A DNA stretch of 64,000 nucleotides from Actinomadura meyerae (GTDB taxonomy: Bacteria > Actinomycetota > Actinomycetes > Streptosporangiales > Streptosporangiaceae): positions 1-64,000 of the forward strand of contig NZ_FZOR01000004.1 in NCBI RefSeq assembly GCF_900188445.1. The letters run 5' to 3'. Both the position numbers and the translations under genes were made by a program. The notes under the pieces were generated by a model. It was given only the letters and a program-made list of their open reading frames with translations, was not told the DNA's origin and did no database searches. This document shows, in pieces, positions 38,906 to 46,652 of this stretch (within the stretch, counting starts at the first letter, position 1; each line of letters begins with the position of its first letter).

Positions 38906-39895
38906 ATGGGTGTCGAGATCCGGGTGGAAGGGCTGCGCAAGTCGTTCGGCCGGCAGGTCATCTGGGAGGACGTGTCGTTCACGATCCCGGCGGGCGAGAT
39001 CTCCGCGCTCCTCGGGCCGTCCGGCACCGGCAAGTCGGTGTTCCTGAAGAACCTCGTCGGGCTGCTGCGCCCCGACCGCGGCCACGTCTACGTCGGCGGC
39101 GGCGACGTGCCGCGGCTGCGCGAGCACGAGCTCTACGAGATGCGCCGCCAGTTCGGCGTGCTCTTCCAGGACGGCGCCCTGTTCGGCTCGATGAACATCT
39201 ACGACAACATCGCCTTCCCGCTGCGCGAGCACACCAAGAAGGGCGAGTCGGAGATCCGCCGCATCGTGCTGGAGAAGATGGACATGGTGGGCCTCACCGG
39301 GTCGGAGGCCAAGCTGCCCGGCGAGATCTCCGGCGGCATGAAGAAGCGCGCCGGGCTCGCCCGCGCCCTCGTCCTCGACCCGCAGATCATCCTGGCGGAC
39401 GAGCCGGACTCCGGCCTCGACCCCGTCCGCACCGCCTACCTCAACCAGCTGTTCGTCGACCTCAACGCCGAGCTCGGCGCCACCTTCCTCATCGTCACCC
39501 ACGACATCGGCACCGCCCGCGTCCTGCCGGACAACCTCGGCCTGCTCTTCCGCCGCGGCCTGGTCATGTTCGGGCCGCGCGAGATGGTGCTGTCGAGCAC
39601 GCACCCGGCGGTCCACCAGTTCTTCAACGCGCGCCGCGAGGGTCCCATCGGGATGGCGGAGGAGAAGGACGTCGCCGACGTCGCCGCCGAGCCGTACTCG
39701 CCGCCGATGCCGGCGCCGATCCAGCCGCAGCTCATGCCGAGCGACGGCCGGATGCGCCCCGCGATGCGGCGCCCCGGCGCGTGGCTGCGCGAGCACGGCA
39801 TCACCCCGCCGCCGGGCTCGTTCATCGACGAGCAGGGCCGCGACTGGCTCAACGACTGGGACGCCCTGGTGGCCCAGCGCCAGTGGCACCGCTAG
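38906..39895 (+). CDS. Mce/Mla-type ABC transporter ATP-binding protein
   Basis: A 329-residue ATPase of the MlaF/MceG (Mkl) group, which powers lipid or sterol import by Mce complexes. Walker A GPSGTGKS near residue 38, Q-loop VLFQDGALF, signature ISGGMKKRAG, Walker B IILADEPDSGLDP and the H-loop VTHD are all intact. A proline-rich tail of about 70 residues follows the nucleotide-binding domain. ATG 38906 has GGGAG eight bases upstream. No permease (YrbE) or Mce genes are adjacent, which fits the family, since one orphan ATPase often serves Mce systems elsewhere in the genome. Confidence 0.88.
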   Translation: MGVEIRVEGLRKSFGRQVIWEDVSFTIPAGEISALLGPSGTGKSVFLKNLVGLLRPDRGHVYVGGGDVPRLREHELYEMRRQFGVLFQDGALFGSMNIYDNIAFPLREHTKKGESEIRRIVLEKMDMVGLTGSEAKLPGEISGGMKKRAGLARALVLDPQIILADEPDSGLDPVRTAYLNQLFVDLNAELGATFLIVTHDIGTARVLPDNLGLLFRRGLVMFGPREMVLSSTHPAVHQFFNARREGPIGMAEEKDVADVAAEPYSPPMPAPIQPQLMPSDGRMRPAMRRPGAWLREHGITPPPGSFIDEQGRDWLNDWDALVAQRQWHR

Positions 39896-39913
39896 CGGGC
39901 CGCCGGGACCGGG

Positions 39914-42900
39914 TCAGCCGGAGAAGGTCCTGAGGACGACCGGGCCGAACAGCCCGGACGCGCGCTGGCCGGGGAAGACGAAGTGGGTGGGGCTCGTCTC
40001 GTCCAGGAGCGGGGCGAGGGTGCCGTAGACGGTGACCTCGACCTCGTTGCGTCCGGCGCGCAGCGCGGTGCCCAGGTCGAAGACGTACGGGGAGCAGATC
40101 CGCACGCCCGCCGCGCGCCCGTTCACCGTGACCTCGGCGGTGCCGCGGACCCGGCCGAGGTCGAGTTCGGCCGCGCCGGGCGGCGCCGGCAGGTCCAGGA
40201 CGCGCCGGTGGCGGACGCCGCCGCTGTACCCGGCGAGGCCCGCGTCCTCCCAGTCGCCCAGCTCGATCGTGCCCGTCCCGGCGGTGAACGCGACCGGTCC
40301 GGCGAGCGCCGCGCCCTCGCGGTGCTCCGGGCGGGTCCGCAGCCGCAGTTCGGCGGTCCGGGCCGGCCGCGCGCCGCCCGGGAGTTCGAGGTCGAACCGC
40401 CCGGTGCCGCCGTGCGCGGCCGGGAGCGGGACGCCGTCGAGGAGGACGGCGGTGACCTCCGCCCGCGCGGTGAAGCGCATCCGCGTCGCGCCCGGCGGCA
40501 CGGCGAAGCGCAGCCGCTCCGCCCTCGGCGCGGCGTCGGGGTCGGCGAAGCCCACGGGCAGGACGGTGCCGTCGGAGTCGTCGTCCTCCAGCCAGTGCGC
40601 GCCGGGCAGCGGGTGCGGGCGGCGCCGCAGGTGGAAGGCGGCGGGGTCGCCGGTCTGCGCCCGCCTGGGCACGACCGGCGCCGCGGCGCCGTCACGGGTC
40701 GCGGTCCATCCGGCGGTGCCGGACACGACCGGGCCGTCCACCAGGACCGCCGCCGCGCTCCCGCCCTCGGTGAGGACGAGGGTGAGGCGGGCGCCGGGCG
40801 CGTCCGGCAGGTCGTAGCGGGCGACGCGGGGCGCCGCCTGCTCGGCGTAGGGGTCGAAACCGCCCTGCCGGCCGATCTCCGCCCCGTCGAGCAGCACGCG
40901 GCACGGTGACGCCGACGCCACCTGGAGGACCGCCGGGCCGGTGCCGTCCGGCAATTCGGCGGCGAAGACGACCCGCGCGCCGGGACGCGCGGTCCCGCCC
41001 GCGGTGATCCACTCGGGCCGGGCGCAGCGCGCCGGGGCGGTCGCGACGGACAGGTGCCCGCGCAGCCGCACGTCCTCGTCGGGGACCAGCCGGACCTCCA
41101 GCAGGTGCTCGCCCGGCGGGAGCGGGTCGGCGGCCACCGCGAGGTAGCCGCGGTCGTCGATCGGGACCTCGGCTCCGCCGACCAGGAGCGTCTTGGCGGC
41201 GGCGAAGCCGAGCACGGGGAAGCCGCCCGGGGCGGGCACGGTCGCGCGGGTGCGCAGGACGATCTCCTGCCCGGCCGCCGCGTCGCCGAAGTCGAGGAAC
41301 TCCTCGGGCACGTGCCCCTTCGGGCCGAGCACCGGCCGGTGGACGGCATCCTTGCGGATGCCGCGCGTGTCGGAGTAGACGGCGGGACGCCACTCGCCAC
41401 CGGACGACCAGCGCGCGTGCGGGCCGAACGTCGCGTGTGCCGGAGCCCAGCCGGGGTCGTCGTCCGCCCGGTGCCAGAGCCGCCAGCGCTCCACGGGCGG
41501 CATCTCACCGGCGGGACGGGCGAAGTCGCCCCAGGTGTTGTCGAGCGTCGGCACCAGGTCCATGTCCCAGGTGCGGCCCAGGTCCTGCTCGGTCGCGGGA
41601 CGGCGCGGGACGGCCGGCGCCGCCGGCGGCGCATCCTGCGGACGGGCCGTGCCCGGGAACACCAGCAGCGCGGCGGGCCCGTCGTCGAACGGCACGACGA
41701 CCCGCGTGTCCGGGCCCGCCGAGGTCGCGGGCAGCTCCCGGGGCGGGCCGCCGAACGGGCTCACCAGGTACGCGGGGCCCGAGACGCCGCGCACCCGGAC
41801 CGGCATGTCGCGGTGGTAGCGGCCCGGGTCGAAGTCGTAGGCGACGTCCAGCCAGCCGAGGTCGATGCCGCGCTCGTCGGGGCGGCCGACCGAGACGCGG
41901 GACGCCATCGACTCCGCCGCCGTCAGGAATACCACCGTCGCGCCGTCGACCTCGCGGACCAGGGCGGGGACCGGCGCCTCGACGCGCCGCGCGGGCTCCA
42001 GCACCGGGCCGAGCGCGCCGGCGTCCGGCACGGTCTCCAGCAGCGCGGCCAGCCGGGCGACGGCCTCGCCGGCCGCCGGGTCGCCGACCCCGTGCCGGGG
42101 CGGCGGGCCGACGGCCACCACCCGGCCGCCCGCCTCGATCAGCGCGACCAGCCGCCGGGCGGTCTCCCCTTCGAGGACGGTGCAGGCGGGGAGCAGGACC
42201 GTCCCGTAGGACTCGTCCGCGACGTTCAGCCGGCCGTCCGCGACGACGGCGCGCCGGACGGAGTCGTCGTCGATGACGTCGGCGTCCACGCGGAGCCGGT
42301 CGAGGGCGCCGGGCACCATCCGGAACCACGCCATGTCGCCGGTCAGCGCCCGGTACGTCTCCTGGGCGAGCGCGGCGGAGTCGTCGGCGCCGTCGAGCCG
42401 CGCGCCCGCCTGAGCGGTCGCGGTCGGGAACAGCACGGCCACGTCGCAGACGTGGCGGCCCAGCGACAGGGCCGCGCACAGCCGCGCGACCGCGTCGGCG
42501 AAGACCCGGTGGTGCCGCCAGTAGGGCTGCCGCCAGTCGGTCGAGGGCGGCGCCCACTCCCACCAGCCCGCCTTGGTCGAGTAGTAGACGGCGTGCGGGT
42601 TGTAGAGGGTCGCGCCCGCGCGCAGCCACGGCAGCAGCCAGTCGAAGGTCTCCTCCAGCGTCCCGCCCCACCCGCTGGAGTGGAACGCCTCGATCCACAC
42701 CCGGTCCCGGCCGTAGAGGTGGGCCAGGGACGCGTGGATCCGGGCGTCGCCGTGGTGGTCGGAGCCGGGCGCGCCGAACCACCGGTGGGTGCGGGCGTAG
42801 TCGGCGTACAGCCGCACGCCGTCCACCGGGTGCCCGGCGCGGGCCGGGTCCTGCTGGTCGCAGCCGTGCAGCAGCCCGTGCCGCTCGTGCCACTCGGCCA

Positions 42901-43609
42901 GCGGCCGGAAGAACGCCTCCTCGGCCAGCTCCGCGCGGGTGAGGTGGTAGTCGCGGCGCACCTCGCCCGCCTCCGCGCCGCCGCCGTCCTTCCACAGCGC
43001 CGGCAGGTGCGGGGCCAGGTCGTAGCCGCGGCGCGCCGCGAACTCCGCCGCGAACCCCTCGGTCCAGGTCGGCAGCGCGGGCAGCTCGTCCTGGAAGGAC
43101 CCGGCGATGACGCCGCCGAAGCGGTGCCCGAGCCGCCGCTCGAACTCCCCGTGGACGCGGTCGAGCAGCATCCCGCACGCCCGCGCCGACAGGTAGTCGA
43201 AGCCCCGGACGGACGTGGTGCCGTCCGGCTCCAGCCACCGCCCGGCGAACTCGGGCACCTCCCGCACCAGCCGCGCCTGGAGGTCGGCGCCGGAGAAGCC
43301 GAGCTGGTCGTAGAACCACAGCGACGTCCCGAGCCGGGCCGCGTCCTCGCACACCCCGTCGAGCAGCTCCCACCAGGCGTCGGTGAAGAACGCGGGCGCG
43401 TCGGCGTCCGAGCCGAACATCGGGCCGGACGGCGCCAGGTTGAGGATCACCAGGTTGTGCACGCCGCCCGCGGCGAAGCGCTCCAGCTGGTCGCGCAGCC
43501 GCCGCCGGTCGAGCCGCTCGCCGCTCCACCACCAGATGGGCGCGGGGGAGTACGCGCGGGGCGGCGCGTCCAGCACCGCCCGGAGCCGCTCGGGGATCAC
43601 CGGGCTCAT
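39914..43609 (-). CDS. GH106-like alpha-L-rhamnosidase
   Basis: A 1231-residue glycoside hydrolase resembling GH106 alpha-L-rhamnosidases. The N-terminal barrel starts at APIWWWSGERLDRRRLRDQLERFAAGGVHNL, with SLWFYDQLGFSGADLQ, GVIAGSFQDELP (likely acid residue), and WIEAFHSSGWGGTLEE further on. The C-terminal third is beta-sandwich sequence ending in a carbohydrate-binding-like jelly roll. No signal peptide, so it probably acts on imported oligosaccharides. ATG 43609 overlaps the upstream permease stop as ATGA: it is the last gene of a five-gene operon with a sugar ABC transporter and GH78. Expected substrate: rhamnose-capped plant or bacterial glycans. Confidence 0.82.
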   Translation of the reverse strand: MSPVIPERLRAVLDAPPRAYSPAPIWWWSGERLDRRRLRDQLERFAAGGVHNLVILNLAPSGPMFGSDADAPAFFTDAWWELLDGVCEDAARLGTSLWFYDQLGFSGADLQARLVREVPEFAGRWLEPDGTTSVRGFDYLSARACGMLLDRVHGEFERRLGHRFGGVIAGSFQDELPALPTWTEGFAAEFAARRGYDLAPHLPALWKDGGGAEAGEVRRDYHLTRAELAEEAFFRPLAEWHERHGLLHGCDQQDPARAGHPVDGVRLYADYARTHRWFGAPGSDHHGDARIHASLAHLYGRDRVWIEAFHSSGWGGTLEETFDWLLPWLRAGATLYNPHAVYYSTKAGWWEWAPPSTDWRQPYWRHHRVFADAVARLCAALSLGRHVCDVAVLFPTATAQAGARLDGADDSAALAQETYRALTGDMAWFRMVPGALDRLRVDADVIDDDSVRRAVVADGRLNVADESYGTVLLPACTVLEGETARRLVALIEAGGRVVAVGPPPRHGVGDPAAGEAVARLAALLETVPDAGALGPVLEPARRVEAPVPALVREVDGATVVFLTAAESMASRVSVGRPDERGIDLGWLDVAYDFDPGRYHRDMPVRVRGVSGPAYLVSPFGGPPRELPATSAGPDTRVVVPFDDGPAALLVFPGTARPQDAPPAAPAVPRRPATEQDLGRTWDMDLVPTLDNTWGDFARPAGEMPPVERWRLWHRADDDPGWAPAHATFGPHARWSSGGEWRPAVYSDTRGIRKDAVHRPVLGPKGHVPEEFLDFGDAAAGQEIVLRTRATVPAPGGFPVLGFAAAKTLLVGGAEVPIDDRGYLAVAADPLPPGEHLLEVRLVPDEDVRLRGHLSVATAPARCARPEWITAGGTARPGARVVFAAELPDGTGPAVLQVASASPCRVLLDGAEIGRQGGFDPYAEQAAPRVARYDLPDAPGARLTLVLTEGGSAAAVLVDGPVVSGTAGWTATRDGAAAPVVPRRAQTGDPAAFHLRRRPHPLPGAHWLEDDDSDGTVLPVGFADPDAAPRAERLRFAVPPGATRMRFTARAEVTAVLLDGVPLPAAHGGTGRFDLELPGGARPARTAELRLRTRPEHREGAALAGPVAFTAGTGTIELGDWEDAGLAGYSGGVRHRRVLDLPAPPGAAELDLGRVRGTAEVTVNGRAAGVRICSPYVFDLGTALRAGRNEVEVTVYGTLAPLLDETSPTHFVFPGQRASGLFGPVVLRTFSG

Positions 43610-44433
43610 CCCTTCAGCCCGCTCGCGAAGCCCTTGATGACGTAGCGCTGCAGCACCAGGAACACCGCCAGGATCGGCAGCGAGGCCAGCACCAGGCCGG
43701 CGAACACGAGCCCGTTGTCCGAGACGTACTGGCCGACGAAGGAGAAGATCTTCACCGGCACCGTCTCGCGGGTCGAGCCGCCGAGGTACAGCAGCGGCGT
43801 GAAGAAGTCGTTCCAGATGAACACCGCGTTGAGGATCAGCACGGTGCCGGTGATCGGGCGCAGCAGCGGGAACACCACCCGGGTGAACGCCCGGACGTGG
43901 CCGGCGCCGTCGATCAGCGCGGCGTGCGCGTAGTCGGCCGGCAGCGCCCGGATGAACCCCGTGTAGAGGAAGATCGTGAAGGGCAGCTGGATCCCGGTGT
44001 AGAAGATGATCATCGCCGGGTAGGAGCCGAGCAGCCCGGCCCCGTCCACCAGCTTGAACAGCGGGATCATGCCGAGCTGGAACGGCAGCACGATGCCGAG
44101 CAGGAACAGCACGTACAGCCCGTACCCCAGCCGGGACGCCCGCCGCGACAGGAAGTAGGCGGCGAACGAGCCGATCGCGATCAGCGCCACCAGGCTCGCC
44201 ACCGTGATCACCGTGCTGTTGAACAGCGCCGGGCCGAGCTCCGCGCGCGTCCAGGCCGCGGAGTAGTTGTCCAGCGCCGGGTCCGACGGCAGGGACAGCG
44301 GCGACTCGGCGACCGCCCGCTGGTCCTTGAGCGACAGCGTGACGAGGGCGTACACGGGGAACAGGAAGGCGACGGCGACCGCGATCATCACCAGTTCCAG
44401 CCCGAACGTCCGCAGCCCGTACCGCACGTTCAC
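43606..44433 (-). CDS. CUT1 sugar ABC transporter permease (second subunit)
   Basis: A 275-residue inner-membrane permease of the MalG type with six predicted helices (for example LELVMIAVAVAFLFPVYALV and YGLYVLFLLGIVLPF). The EAA loop that docks the ATPase appears as ALIDGAGHVRAFTRVVFPLLRP. GTG 44433 overlaps the stop of the partner permease as GTGA; its own stop overlaps the GH106 start as ATGA. No ATPase gene lies in the operon, so a shared MsiK-type ATPase is probably used. Confidence 0.93.
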   Translation of the reverse strand: MNVRYGLRTFGLELVMIAVAVAFLFPVYALVTLSLKDQRAVAESPLSLPSDPALDNYSAAWTRAELGPALFNSTVITVASLVALIAIGSFAAYFLSRRASRLGYGLYVLFLLGIVLPFQLGMIPLFKLVDGAGLLGSYPAMIIFYTGIQLPFTIFLYTGFIRALPADYAHAALIDGAGHVRAFTRVVFPLLRPITGTVLILNAVFIWNDFFTPLLYLGGSTRETVPVKIFSFVGQYVSDNGLVFAGLVLASLPILAVFLVLQRYVIKGFASGLKG

Positions 44434-45380
44434 GCGCTCACCTCCCGGCCCCTCAGGTAGTGGATCTGCACCATCGACACGGCCGCGACGAACAGGGCCA
44501 GCACCAGCGCGATCGAGGTGCTGTAGCCGTAGTTGCCGAAGACGAACGCCTGCTTGTACAGGACGGTCGACAGCGTCTCGCTGGCGTGCCCGGGACCGCC
44601 GCTGGTGGCGGCGTAGACCTGGTCGAACAGCTTGAGGCCGCCGATCGTCGACAGCATCAGGTTGATCGTGACGGCGGGCGCGAGCATCGGCCACGTCACG
44701 TTGCGGAACCGCTGGAAGCGGCCCGCGCCGTCGATCATGGCGGCCTCGTGCAGCTCGGCGGGCACGCCCTCCAGCCCGGCCAGGAAGATCACCATGGAGT
44801 ACCCGGCGAACTGCCAGATCACCATGCCCGCGACCGACCACAGCGCCAGCGACGGGTCGCCCAGCCAGTCCTGCCGCAGGGCGCCGAGCCCGACCGCGCC
44901 GAGGACGCCGTTGAGCCCCGCGCCGGGCGCCGGGTTGTAGATGTACTTCCACAGGAACGCCACCATCACCGGGCTGACCACGGCCGGGGCGAAGAACACC
45001 ACGCGCAGCACGGTCCGCGACTTGATCCGCGCGTGCACGCCGAGCGCGAGCAGCAGCCCGATCCCGTTCTGGACGAACACGATCGCCACGGTCAGCAGCA
45101 GCGTGTTGACCAGGGAGCCGCGCGCGGCCTCGTCGCGGAACAGCCGCGTGAAGTTGTCCAGCCCGTTGAAGCCGCGCTCGCCGAGGCCGTTCCAGTCGGT
45201 GAAGGCGTACACGACGCCGCTGGCGCTCGGGTACAGCACCACCAGCGCGTACACGGCGAGGGCGGGCGCCGCGAACCACCACGGCGGGGACAGGAAGCGG
45301 GCGCCCCGCCGCCGGCGGCGGCCGGCCGTGCCGGGCGGCGCGGGCGGCTTCACCGGGGCGGGGCGAGTGGTCGACGTCAC
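44430..45380 (-). CDS. CUT1 sugar ABC transporter permease (first subunit)
   Basis: A 316-residue permease of the MalF/UgpA type. A basic proline-rich N terminus precedes WWFAAPALAVYALVVLYPS and further membrane helices; the EAA motif reads LHEAAMIDGAGRFQRFRNVTWP. It begins three bases after the binding-protein stop and is coupled to the second permease by a GTGA overlap. Together with the binding protein it should import a rhamnose-containing saccharide. Confidence 0.93.
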   Translation of the reverse strand: MTSTTRPAPVKPPAPPGTAGRRRRRGARFLSPPWWFAAPALAVYALVVLYPSASGVVYAFTDWNGLGERGFNGLDNFTRLFRDEAARGSLVNTLLLTVAIVFVQNGIGLLLALGVHARIKSRTVLRVVFFAPAVVSPVMVAFLWKYIYNPAPGAGLNGVLGAVGLGALRQDWLGDPSLALWSVAGMVIWQFAGYSMVIFLAGLEGVPAELHEAAMIDGAGRFQRFRNVTWPMLAPAVTINLMLSTIGGLKLFDQVYAATSGGPGHASETLSTVLYKQAFVFGNYGYSTSIALVLALFVAAVSMVQIHYLRGREVSA

Positions 45381-45383
45381 GGG

Positions 45384-46652
45384 TCAGTTCTTCCGGTAGG
45401 TCTCGTCCAGCTTCTTCAGCGCCGCGTCCACCGTCGTCTTGCCGCCCAGCAGCTCCTGGACCACCGCGAAGTGGGCGGGCTGGACCTCGGCGTTCGGCCA
45501 CGCCTGGTCCATGAACGGCACGGCCTTGTTGCCGTCGATGAACGGCAGGAACGGCTCCAGCACCGGGTCGATCTTCGACGTGGAGTCGCGGCTGAGCGGC
45601 ACGCACGCGACGGCCTCCGACCACCGGTTCATGTTCCGCTGCTCGCCGAGGAACTCGATGAACGCCTTGGCCTCGTCCACGTTCTTGCCGCGCGCGCTGA
45701 CCCCGAGGCCGACGACGACGCCCGCCGGGATCCACACCTGGCCCGCGTCGTCGGCCCCGGGCACCGGGAACATGCCGAGGTCGGCGGCGTCGGCGGCGGA
45801 CTTGCGGAAGTCGGGCAGCACGGCCGACACCTGGATCGCCATCGCGGCCTTGCCGGTGGCGACCATGGCGGTCTGCTGCTCGAACGTCGTGCCGTTGGGG
45901 TTGTCGTTGAAGTACCCGCGCTTCTGCAGCTCCAGGTACATCTCGAAGGCGTCCGCCCAGCCCGACCCGGCGAAGCTCGCCGACCCCGCCTTCATCTGCT
46001 CGTCGAACTGCGGGTTCTCGGCGTACACGGTCGACGGGACCAGCGCGTAGGTGATGAGCTGGGTGACCCACTGGGTCTGCGCGCCCAGCGCGATCGGCAC
46101 CTTGCCCTTCTTCTTGATCTTCTCGCAGACGTCCAGGAACCCCGACCAGGTGGTGGGCGGCTCGACCCCGGCCTCCTGGAAGACCTTCTTGTTGTAGACG
46201 GCGCCGATGACGCTGGACCCGGCGGAGTAGATGTAGGTCTTGCCACCGTTCTGGAACGCCGGCTTCAGCCCGGCCGGGATCCGCTGCGTCCACGACTGGC
46301 CGCTCAGGTCGGCCAGCAGGCCCGCCTGGGAGATCTGCGCCATGCTCATCGCCGAGCCGTTGCCGGGGTACACCACGTGCACGTCGGGGGCGTTGCCCGC
46401 GCCGAGCTGGGTGCGCACCGAGGTCTGCACCTGGTCGGTGGGCGCGTAGGACGCGTTGAACTTGCTCTTGGTGTACTCCTTGATCAGCAGGTCGAGCGGC
46501 TTCTGCTGGTCGGCGACCCCGACCAGCCGCAGCGAGCCGCCGCCTCCGCCCGAACCGGACGTCCCGCCGCAGGCCGCCAGCGCGCCCATGGCGGCGACGC
46601 CGCCGGTCAGCCCCAGGAAGCCGCGGCGGCTGAGCCCCGTAGACGATGTCAT
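45384..46652 (-). CDS. extracellular sugar-binding lipoprotein of the ABC transporter
   Basis: A 422-residue family 1 solute-binding protein. The N terminus has a twin-arginine-like SRRGFLGLTGG and a lipobox LAAC with Cys at about residue 28, so it is likely Tat-exported and lipid-anchored. The mature part shows typical features: ENPQFDEQ, VATGKAAMAIQVSAVLPDF, and AKAFIEFLGEQ. ATG 46652 is preceded by GGAGG and overlaps the GH78 stop as ATGA. It selects the glycan imported by the following two permeases. Confidence 0.93.
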   Translation of the reverse strand: MTSSTGLSRRGFLGLTGGVAAMGALAACGGTSGSGGGGGSLRLVGVADQQKPLDLLIKEYTKSKFNASYAPTDQVQTSVRTQLGAGNAPDVHVVYPGNGSAMSMAQISQAGLLADLSGQSWTQRIPAGLKPAFQNGGKTYIYSAGSSVIGAVYNKKVFQEAGVEPPTTWSGFLDVCEKIKKKGKVPIALGAQTQWVTQLITYALVPSTVYAENPQFDEQMKAGSASFAGSGWADAFEMYLELQKRGYFNDNPNGTTFEQQTAMVATGKAAMAIQVSAVLPDFRKSAADAADLGMFPVPGADDAGQVWIPAGVVVGLGVSARGKNVDEAKAFIEFLGEQRNMNRWSEAVACVPLSRDSTSKIDPVLEPFLPFIDGNKAVPFMDQAWPNAEVQPAHFAVVQELLGGKTTVDAALKKLDETYRKN